NCBI GenBank assembly: GCA_034336665.1
Contig: JAPFBE010000002.1
Coordinates: 14,424,906-14,488,905, forward strand
Source of the DNA: Luscinia megarhynchos
Taxonomy: Eukaryota; Chordata; Aves; Passeriformes; Turdidae
Reading direction: 5' to 3'
DNA length: 64,000 nucleotides
The translations under genes and the position numbers were made by a program. This document shows, one piece after another, positions 11,661-19,600 of the stretch. A model generated the notes under the pieces. The model did no database searches. It had not been told where the DNA came from and was given only the letters and a program-made list of their open reading frames with translations. Each line of letters begins with the position of its first letter. Position 1 is the first letter of the stretch.

Positions 11661-11693
11661 CGCTGCTGCCGCCGGAGCCGCCGCCGCTGCTGG
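11651..11693 (+). repeat. CTG/CCG triplet tract in the presumed 5'UTR
   Basis: Imperfect repeats of CTG and CCG (about 14 triplets) start the presumed JARID2 leader. Read on the - strand it gives Ala/Gly/Ser runs, which explains frames there. Such tracts can form stable RNA hairpins and vary in length between individuals. Confidence 0.7.
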
Positions 11694-11790
11694 AGTTGTC
11701 CCTGCCGCTTTCCCTGCTGCAGCGGCACAAACGTGACTTCCAACGTCCCGGTTATTTATCTTCTCCTCCCGGCCCCTTTCCTCCTCCAAG

Positions 11791-11796
11791 ATGTAA
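11791..11796 (+). promoter_or_regulatory. Start-stop upstream ORF (ATG TAA)
   Basis: The sequence CCAAGATGTAAC contains an ATG directly followed by the stop TAA. The A at -3 gives a favourable initiation context. Such minimal uORFs hold a ribosome at initiation and termination at once and are known elsewhere to repress downstream translation. Here the effect on JARID2 is inferred. Confidence 0.5.
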
Positions 11797-11905
11797 CTAC
11801 AGCTCTGACACTAAGGACCTGCAGATCGCTTAGGCGGCTCGAGAAAGAGAAAAGGGGATATCAAGGGCGTCGTTTTTTGTGTTTAGGGGGAAATTTTCCA
11901 TTATA

Positions 11906-11917
11906 ATGCTTCACTAA
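11906..11917 (+). promoter_or_regulatory. Short upstream ORF of three codons (MLH)
   Basis: ATG CTT CAC TAA in the presumed leader. The -3 base is T, which is a weak context, so leaky scanning past it is likely. Confidence 0.4.
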
Positions 11918-12119
11918 AGTGAATTTTTTTTTGTTTCCTTCGCATTCGTTTTTTTTTTTTTTTTTCTTCCGTCCCCCATTTCTCGGATTTATTGCTAGGA
12001 GAATCACATTGTGAGGAAAGAAACTCGGATTACAAGATACCACTACAAACAACCCCCTCCCCCTTGGATTTTTTCGGTATTTTTTTAAATTTTTTTTTTA
12101 ATTGTCTCGGCTTTAATTC

Positions 12120-12167
12120 ATGAAGCAATTGTCCCCTTTTGCAATCAGAATTTGGATACCAGAATGA
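12120..12167 (+). promoter_or_regulatory. Upstream ORF of 15 codons whose stop overlaps the JARID2 start
   Basis: The frame MKQLSPFAIRIWIPE starts at 12120 and ends with TGA at 12165-12167. The JARID2 ATG is 12164-12166, so the two share the ATGA tetranucleotide. The uORF start has T at -3 (weak), while the JARID2 start has A at -3. Ribosomes that do translate the uORF terminate on top of the main start codon, a layout suited to termination-coupled reinitiation. Whether it is conserved in other vertebrates must be checked by alignment. Confidence 0.55.
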
Positions 12168-12208
12168 GCAAAGAAAGACCCAAGAGGAATATAATTCAAA
12201 AGAAATAC
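12164..12208 (+). CDS. JARID2: JARID2, first coding exon (residues 1-15), partial gene
   Basis: JARID2 (Jumonji) is a nuclear accessory subunit of Polycomb repressive complex 2. It helps recruit EZH2 to chromatin, links PRC2 to H2AK119-ubiquitinated nucleosomes and can be methylated by EZH2. Its JmjC domain lacks demethylase activity. Seen here: ATG at 12164 opens MSKERPKRNIIQKKY, identical to the vertebrate JARID2 N terminus as I know it. The TAC codon ends at 12208 directly before GTAAGT, a perfect donor, so the exon ends in phase 0. The encoded part is only the basic extreme N terminus; the ubiquitin-interacting, EZH2-binding, ARID and JmjC regions lie in later exons outside the window. 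A at -3 and the overlapping uORF stop support this start. The exon is too short to stand out as an ORF and was found by peptide recognition. Confidence 0.93.
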
Positions 12209-12214
12209 GTAAGT
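12209..12214 (+). other. JARID2: Splice donor of JARID2 exon 1
   Basis: GTAAGT follows the TAC codon and matches the 5' splice consensus at all six intronic positions. It fixes the exon end and the phase (0), which agrees with exon 2 of JARID2 beginning with a whole Asp codon (DDSDG) as I recall it. Confidence 0.9.
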
Positions 12215-12583
12215 GGTCATAACATATATCGTTTGACTTCCAGTTTTAGGAAATGGCAGTGAATGTCAAGTTTATAGCTAATTTTGCAGCTCTGAGGCTT
12301 TGGGAACAAATGTGATGCTGAATTTGATTTTTCTGTGGTGTGGTGGGGGAGTTTCAGAGGCCCCTTTTAACGGGGAAGCCTGCTATCCAGTTCGGTTATA
12401 AAACCAGATTTGTGTAGCGATTCCTCCAGTGAATAAATGTATTGACCTCAAATGACACAATCATAATCTAGTTTTAGATGAAACGCGAGGAGCTCGGGGG
12501 GCTGCCGCGATAATGTCAGCGAACTGCATTTTCAAGCGGTTTTCTTAATTCTGTGCTTTTGCATGCTAAAAGAGGTTTGTTGG

Positions 12584-12650
12584 GTTTTTTTTTTGGGTCG
12601 GTGTTTTTTGGTGGCGTTGGTTTTTTTTTTTTTTGGTTTTTTTTTTTTTT
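12584..12650 (+). repeat. T-rich low complexity with G interruptions
   Basis: Runs of 10, 6, 14 and 14 T separated by GGG, GG and a short GGTGGCGTTGG segment, about 370 bp into intron 1. On the - strand it reads as a Lys-rich artefact. No element body flanks it that would make it a LINE or SINE tail. Confidence 0.75.
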
Positions 12651-14008
12651 AAATGATCTACGTGTGTCTATCCCCGTCTGGTGAAGCGGCGGTGGTTGTT
12701 GGAAGCCCTTTAAGTTGAAGGCGAGTGTCTGGTTATGGCGAGCTGGTTTCTCGCAGTACCACATCCCCTCTCCTGTGTGCGATCCTCGGCTGCTCTGCCT
12801 TGCGATAGACACCGGAGCGGCCGGGGATCGCCTTACGGCCAGCGCGTTCCTCGGGATTCACTGAATAATGAGGAAAATGGCTCGGCGCTGTTTTAAAAAT
12901 AATTCATTACGATGGCTCGAAAATTTGGGCTAATCCATCGCAGCCTGGGCTGTATTTCTGCCTCGCTTTATTCAGCCGCTTAACCAATCCCTTGTAATTG
13001 TCTAATCCTTTAAACATATAAATGTGGATGGGTAGTTGGATTTTTGTTCGTGCTCCAGTTACGTTTTGATTGGCACAGGGCAGTTTTTCCTTACGTTTGG
13101 AAAAGCGGAGGGGATTATCCATATATGCAGTTGAGCGAATAATGATTTTTATCTCCGTGTTTAAAAAATATTTTGGGGGGCGGGTGTGGGGGGAGATACA
13201 TAGCAATCCTCGCTTTTGGGGCGTGTTTGATGCGAGGCTTCAAAAGTTGTAGTTTATATCGCGTCTTGTCGTCTGCGCCGATCTTTCAGCGGAGGGGTGT
13301 CCCTTGGCAGGGAGGGTGACCTTCGGGACAATTCGTCTCGCTATTCTATAGATTTGGTAAAAACTGCAGTTGACTCCAGCTGACTGCCGCTATCGATTGC
13401 CCGCCCCGCTGCAGCGCTGCCCGGGGGAGGTGGTGGAACGATCCGTGTGTGGTTTTGGGGATTTGCGGGGGGGAATGGCCTCCGCGTTATTTCGGAGCTG
13501 TCCCCTTCCTCCTTTCCATCCCCTCCGCACCCCCCTAAATTTCCGAATTAAAATACATCCGCATTGCAGAGGCGAGGGGAGCCCGGGGCCGGCGAGTTTA
13601 AAGTATGGCACCGAAACGGGGAACGGCGGGTGGAAAGTCTGGCGAAACACGCGAGGCGTCCACGTTTCCCAGGCAGGCAGACAAAAGCGGGGCGGGGGGA
13701 AGGAAACCGCGGTGTTAATGATTAAAGGGGGGGGTGGCGAGAGGAAAAGGGGGAGCGATCACCCCAAAGCGCGGCTCCCCCCGGGCTCGCCGGGGCGAAC
13801 AATGCGGCGCCGCTCCCGCACCGCCGGGCAGGGGCCGAGAGCGCGGCTCCCGGGGGAGGGACGGAGGGCGGACAACGTGCAGGGTGCTCCCCCGCTCACA
13901 ACTTCGCGGCGGAGCTTTTATTAAACCCTTCTCCCCTCTCCTCTTTCCTCCCCACGCCCTCCCCGTTTTTGGTGTGTTGTTTTTTTTTTTTTTTTTTTTT
14001 TTTTGCAG

Positions 14009-14316
14009 GGGGCGGCGGTGCCGGCGGGGCGCGCTGGCGGCGGCAGCAACAGGTTGCCGGGGCTGTGACGGAGCCCGCGGGCCGCCGGCCACGCCGCCGC
14101 CCGGCCAGGTTCGCCCCGCTCCCCGTGACGTCACAAAGGGACGGGCCTGCGCGCCGCGGAACCTTGGGCGCCCCCAGCACCGCGCCCCCCGCCCCTCCGT
14201 GACGTCAGCGCCGAGGCGGGGCGGGGGCGGGAGGAGCCCCCGGGGCAGCGCTCGGCGGCGCCGCGGGGGAGGGCGGCGGGCACCGAGGGGGAGAGGGAGG
14301 GGGCGGCCCGGCCCAG
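14009..14316 (+). other. Candidate alternative noncoding exon of JARID2
   Basis: A run of 25 T (13980-14004) followed by GCAG ends at 14008 and looks like a strong splice acceptor. At 14311-14322 GCCCAG|GTGAGC looks like a good donor. The 308 bases between contain no ATG at all, striking for this length and consistent with leader sequence. Two readings compete: an internal exon bounded by both sites, or an alternative first exon starting in the island near the CREs and using only the donor. Spliced to exon 2, it would drop the first 15 codons, so translation would begin at a later Met. A shorter N-terminal isoform is annotated in human as I recall. Confidence 0.4.
14126..14232. promoter_or_regulatory. 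Twin CRE palindromes and GC boxes (alternative promoter candidate)
   Basis: TGACGTCA occurs at 14126-14133 and again at 14200-14207, 74 bp apart, each preceded by CG (CGTGACGTCA). This is the full CREB/ATF palindrome. GC boxes follow at about 14215-14232. Paired full CREs in a CpG island are a usual feature of active promoters that respond to CREB/ATF factors. The 74-bp spacing is close to seven helical turns, so both may face the same side of the DNA. Confidence 0.6.
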
Positions 14317-14650
14317 GTGAGCAGGTGTGGGGCCGCCCCGCCGCCTTCGGGCTGGGAGGAGAGCGCCGGTCACGTCCTCCTGTGGTGACACGCGTGGTGG
14401 CACGTCTCCTGCCCGTGACCTTCGGGCGCTACGGCAGCCCGGCGGAGCGCGCCGCCTCCTCCTCCTCATTCTCCTCCTCGCCTGCACCTGGAACGCTGGT
14501 GCCGGTGTCGGGCCCTGCGGCCCACGCCGAGTCCCTGGTGCCCCCAGGCCGCAGGTGATGCTGCGCCGGGAGGGGCGAGGGCACAGCCGCCGCACGGGCT
14601 CCAAGGGGTGCTTCGAGGCCCCGCTCCTCTGGTGTCGCTGCGAGTTGTCG

Positions 14651-14795
14651 CAGAATCACAGAATCACAGAACGTGCTGGGTTGGAAGGGACCATGAAGAT
14701 CACCTAGTTCGAACCCCCCTGCTGTGGGCAGGGACACTCTCCCCTAGATCAGGTTGCTCAGTGCCCCATCCAAGCTCGGCTTAAACTGGCCTTGT
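14651..14795 (-). mobile_element. CR1 LINE 3' fragment, younger copy
   Basis: The + strand reads AGAATCACAGAATCACAGAA, then GGGTTGGAAGGGACCATGAA, GATCACCTAGTTCGAACC, CTGTGGGCAGGGACACT, AGATCAGGTTGCTCAGTGCC and CCATCCAAGCTCGGC. This matches the reverse complement of the CR1 3' end closely. It is 5'-truncated at about 145 bp, as is usual for CR1. It is clearly less diverged than the copy at 9.84 kb. It marks the 3' edge of the intronic CpG island. Confidence 0.9.
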
Positions 14796-15488
14796 ATCAG
14801 GAGTAGAGCCTGTTCAGGCTGCTGCTGCTGCTTTTTCTTTCCAGCATTTGAGAAATGAATTCTGAAAAGGAGAAGGTGGTGAGAACAATGGAGTAAAGCC
14901 TCCGTGTTGTGGGCTGCTGTCACAGGGCCTGGCTCCCTGTTCCGTAAGTGCTTACAATTGAAAGTTCTCTTAAACTTAGGGAGCGTTATCTTTTGCCATT
15001 GGTAACCCAGGAATGAGGAAATCCACGTATGCATCTTTTTTTCCTGTAGTTTAGAAACGCTATCACTTAATTTTTAAAAGATCCATGGCTGACTCATACG
15101 ACTCTTTCTTCTCACTTTACCCTCCTCCTTCTCAAACATCTTTACATATCAAATATTGCCTTTTGGCTCCAGCCTCACAAAGCTGACAGCTTTGTAAAGC
15201 ATCCACCAAGAAGCCAGACTGCATTCAGTATGCGCTTGGAATTAATAGTTCTTGACTCAAAAGCTTTGATGTCTTGAACATAATTTCATAGGTGCGTTTT
15301 TTGGACTGTTTTTGTGATGCTCAAATAGCAAATCTTCTGTTCTTGCTGGCTTAGGTCTCAAAGTATCAGACCTGGATTACCGCTTTAAAATACCTGCGCG
15401 GTTCTGCCACAGTAGCAGATGGTGAAGTATAATTAAGGAGTAATGTCACTACTGTCACCTCGTGTGATTTGTTTCCTTGTCCTTGCAG

Positions 15489-15544
15489 AAGTAAAAGTGC
15501 TGTAGTCTGCCATGAGGTGACACGCTTCACCTACGGATGGCCTG
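15489..15544 (+). other. Candidate 56-nt cassette or leader exon in intron 1
   Basis: A pyrimidine-rich stretch ending TCCTTGCAG (acceptor at 15488) and a donor CTG|GTAAGC (15542-15550) bound 56 bases. Both sites score well by eye. The segment has stops in frame 1 and frame 3 and contains two ATGs. The 3' one (15537) would run two bases past a codon into exon 2 and so be out of frame with JARID2. If used, it is most likely a leader exon joined to the intronic CpG-island promoter, or a poison exon. Sequence alone cannot show use. Confidence 0.35.
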
Positions 15545-16482
15545 GTAAGCCCCTCAGACAGAGGGCCAGCAAAGCCTGGCCAGGATTAGCGTGCTGCAGA
15601 CATCTGAGAGCTCCTGTGCCTGCTGCAGCCTTTGAAACAATACTCTCTGTTGGGTGTGCTTGGTGTGGGCTCAGGCAGTTTTGGGGGGGGATTGGTAACT
15701 CTGCAGCACCACCACCTTCTTCTGCATCAGGGGCATTTGTGCAGGAGCCTGACCCTGGGCACTCCAGGGCTTCAGCTGGAGCTTTCCTGCCCTGCTTCCT
15801 TTCCTGTGAGCAGTTGCCATTTCTCTCCCCCATCCCCACAACTGATGACTGGCTCTAAGTTTGACCACTTCCTACAAGAAATGATGTAAATAGTCTGCTG
15901 GCAGTAGAAGTGGTATTCAGTGTAAATTGCATCTTATTTCACATCACTTTTTGGGGCTTTTTTGTCTGTTGGGTTTCTTTCATATTTGCAGTAACAATTC
16001 CAGCAGCATAGCTGCTCAAGTCTTTCTTCTCCCTGGTATAAAAAGCTGAAGGATTCTAGCTGCACTCGAGTGCTACTTTGGGGTTCCTCTTAACCTCCTT
16101 CTGGTCTCTTGAGACTGCAACGTTATGTGTAAGTGGCTATAGGATAGTACATAAGTAGAAACTAGTAATTAAAATACCTTTTTTTTTCTTAAAATGAATA
16201 TTTTGCTATCAACAGATACTTTCCCCTGAGATACTAATGGACTCCTGCTCATTCTGCTGGTCTCCAAGCCAGGAGCAGTAAGAAGCTGCCCAGAGTGAAT
16301 TAGAGTGAATCAAGGCCCTGTGAAGAGTTTCTAATGTTCATTAAGCACTTTCACCTTCTCTTGCTAGGCCTACTAAGCCAGCATTAAAAACATATTACCC
16401 ATTCCTTTTCTGTAGTAATAGCTAATGTTATGCATATGCTAAAGTGTGGTATAAACGTCAGCTGATTCTGTAAGGCATTCCC

Positions 16483-16610
16483 TCCATTTTATTGTTTGAT
16501 GAAAAAGAAAGAAGTCTAAATTACCTTGCCTGAAGCTACGTGCTGTAACAGCGGCAGAGTTGGAACTAATCTGTATTTCTGCTGCCTTCGTCCAATATTC
16601 TATCCTGTGG
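16483..16610 (-). repeat. Ancient MIR-type SINE relic
   Basis: The + strand has, in order, CCATTTTATTGTTTGATGAAAAAG, TTACCTTGCCTGAAGCTACGTGCTG, GGCAGAGTTGGAACTAATCTGTATTTC and TATTCTATCCTGTGG. These follow the reverse complement of the MIR core and its tRNA-derived part (ATTTTACAGATG, TTGCCCAAGGTCACACAGC, GGCAGAGCTGGGATTCGAACC, GTGCTCTATCC). It is strongly diverged, as expected of an element that predates amniote radiation. Related ancient L3/CR1 tails share this core, so the exact family is uncertain. Confidence 0.5.
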
Positions 16611-19600
16611 CTTACAGGCTATTGCTACAAGGCATAGCATCTGCATTATAAGGGACTGCTTCTACATAGTTCCAACTTTCTTCAGAATTTTCCCCCTCCC
16701 TAGTTATGGTCTGGGCTGTTAAATTAACATTTTATTTTCAACAATGAAAGAGGCATTTCAGTATGGAAACTTTTTTTTCTTTTTAGAAATGATCATACCC
16801 TGCAGCTGATAGATACCAGTTGATACTGTGATGACTCAGCTGTGGGAGTATTGCATAAAAGTAGGTCAATTTTTAAAACTCAACAGTCTGAAGCTAAAGA
16901 GAATCCACGTTAAAATTTATGTTTTGTTTATACACATTACTATTATTTCCTGGTTTGAACGTAAGTGAAAGCTCTTGAGGAGGCGGGAAATGATTTTGGA
17001 GGTTGATTTGGGGTTTGTTTTTGTCCATTTTTATTGTATAGTGACTGAATTCAGTCAACTTGACGGAGGGGAAAGACCAGCTGCTTTCATTTCTAAAGTT
17101 TCCAGTTTGCAGCAGTCAAGTGAAAGGAAGGCTTTAAAGGCAATTTTAAAGTAGGGAAAGGAAAAGCAGAGACGTTTATTATTTTTTATTACAAGCACCC
17201 AGCTTTTGTGTGATCTAGCAGATGTGGAATTTGCAGAGGAATACAGGCTTCTTCGAAATCCAAATTTGCATTTAAAACATTCTGGTTTCTCCCCTTAGTC
17301 CTTTGCATGGCTTGCTTCCCAACTATAAATGTAAACCAAGTGTAAATGATGCATTGTTTGCCTGAGTGGGCAGACAGACTGAAAACAATAGTGCTGATAG
17401 ATTTGACTGCCTCTGTGTAAGATTAACGGGACATTAAAATTCAAGTCTATCAATGCAAATTTCAGTGTTGCCAAACCTGAACTTCCCTTAAGTGTTTCCT
17501 GGTGCTGATGGCCCTAAATGTCCCTACCCCACAGGCCAAAACTTCAGCTGATAGTTTTTAACTTGTTGTTAGAACTTTAGAGAAAAGGGTAGAATGTACC
17601 TGGAGTTTAATGTCCAATTGAATGATGGGATATGGTGCACATAGACTTTTTATACTTAACCACCATATTTTATTTAAAGAATTTTTAAGTGGTAGGAAGC
17701 CACCAGGAAACTTAAAATATGCAAATCATTTGTAAAATTCAGGCCTAGCATGTGACGATTACTTGGCACTAAAATTCAGATACAGGAAATAATATGATTG
17801 CCAAAATGTATTTGGTATTCTCTTAGATCTTTGATGGGTTAGTTGTTTTGCTGGCTCATTAATTCTGGGATTATTGGATGCAATCCTTCTTGTTTTTTAA
17901 CAGGCAGGTTTTATTTGGGAGCTCTTGATTTTCATTTGGAGGGGTGAGCTTATTTCAATCAGTCACAAAAACATTTCATCAATGAAGCAGTAGGTAGAAG
18001 GTTTAAAACCATTTGCTGTTTCACTTGCTCGAGTTTCACACTTTCCCTTGTGTAATGACATCCTGTTCTGAAGTTGTTCCTTCAGTAATCTGACAGAGGC
18101 CTGGTATTTCCAGTGTGGGCTGTGGGAAAGGAATAAACCCTTTAATTATAGCAGTGAGGTCTCGTTTGAAAATATGCTAGCTCTCGTCCCCTCTGCGTGT
18201 CCTGTCTTTTTGTCTGACTCTTGCAGATAAGGGATGTGAAGCTGCAAAATGCTGCTGTTCAAGCTGCTCTGCAAGGGTGGCCGTGGTGCGGGGCAGAGCT
18301 GAGCAGTGGCTGGGACCGCTGCCATTCCGAGCACCGTGTCTCCAAGGCTTGGGATCACGGCTCCTTGGTCTGCGAGCAGACGGATGCTGGGAGTGCACCC
18401 CATCTGCTCCCGTGCCAAGTTTATTGCCTTAATTTATGCTTCTGCAGGAAGCTGTTTGGAGTGACCAGCCTGGCTGAGCACGGAAGCAGGGGAGGAGGCC
18501 CAGGTGGAAATCGTCGTTCCGCTGGTACACATCGGGAAGATGTAAAGCTGCTTCAGCATTTCTGCAGCAGATGTCTCATCCTGGACTGATGCGTCACAAA
18601 CAATATCCCCTATTTTTATCTGAGGGACAAAACCCTCCTTTTATCGGGTATAAAAATGGGATTGGGCGATTAAAAATAGACACTGAAAACAAAATGAGAA
18701 AGCTAAACTAAGCTCTCTCTATACTTTGTGCATCTAGGTCAGGCCTGTGGAGCTGGAGTAGTTTCTGGTCAGGTTCAGTTTAGTGCCTGTAGAATTGCTA
18801 CAGGCAGAATCGGACATTTTGACACTGCTAAAATCAGTTCAGCAGAAATGTGATGATGCCCCCAGAAGAGTTCATAATTGCATCACTTGAGGGGCATGAT
18901 TTAATCCTTTCTAAATGTCTCTCCCTGTAATCTGCTCTGTCTTTTCTGCCTGGCTTCTTGCCATCTTTTCTGCCAGGTTCTTCCTTGATTTGCTCTGCAA
19001 AAAAGGCAGCCTTGGATCTGTGACTGAGAAGAAATGCAAATAATAGGAAGTTGAGAATCTGTGGCCTGCTGCTGTACTCCAGGAGGGTTTGTGGTATTTG
19101 AGTCCCTCGTGCTCTGCTTTCAGTTCTTTAAGCTTGCCTTGCTGGTCTGACATCTTTTGGATGACGTGATAGTTGCAGGAGATTAGCGTATTTTGGCACA
19201 CACATGCTATGATGACTGGCTAACGATATTTACAGCTTTCAAAAATAAACCATGGGAGCTCATTCTGACATAATCTACTAATCTTAGTTTTGCACTTTGA
19301 TACTGTGTTGTCTGAGCCAAGTTAGGATAACTATATATTGCAAGCAATTCATTTTTAGCTTTGCTTGCAGATGAGTGTTGAGGCATTGCATGCTTTTCAA
19401 TTAAAAATGATGGGAGTGAATTTAGAGAAATTATCAGCTCTTTCAACTATATGCTTATTCCGTGCCTATTTTTGAAACAGTTTTATGTGAGTGGGTAGAG
19501 ATACATGCTCCACAATATTTCTGGGTTTGTTGTGTACTGGAATTTTGATGAGGTTATTTTTTTCCTACTCTGCCCTTTCCCACATTTGTATGTTATGGGA

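Larger units (their letters stand above)
11660..12163 (+). other. JARID2: JARID2 5' untranslated region (5' end uncertain)
   Basis: This is the sequence between the inferred start site and the JARID2 ATG. It has three upstream AUGs (11791, 11906, 12120), a 17-T run at 11949-11965 and further T-rich stretches at about 12069-12100. No frame across it stays open into the JARID2 reading frame, so N-terminal extension is unlikely. The 5' limit depends on promoter use; if the upstream promoter near 10.88 kb is used, the leader is longer or spliced. Confidence 0.6.
13390..14640. promoter_or_regulatory. JARID2: Second CpG island, inside intron 1
   Basis: A dense CpG region starts about 1.2 kb after exon 1 and ends at the second CR1. 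The densest part is 13.99-14.55 kb, with GC boxes (GGCGGGGCGGGGGCGGG at about 14215-14232), two CRE palindromes and several G-runs. The 274-, 184- and 157-codon frames on both strands are Arg/Pro/Gly-rich island translations, not genes. The separation from the first island by ordinary DNA suggests an independent promoter module. Confidence 0.8.

Noticed and set aside
11364..11906. 180-codon and 149-codon + strand frames upstream of JARID2
   Set aside because: They are translations of the dinucleotide and triplet repeat tracts and stop before the JARID2 start, out of its frame.
13734..14558. 274-codon + strand open frame at the intronic CpG island
   Set aside because: It crosses a T25 tract (poly-Phe) and GC-rich DNA, with competing frames on the other strand. 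No domain is present.
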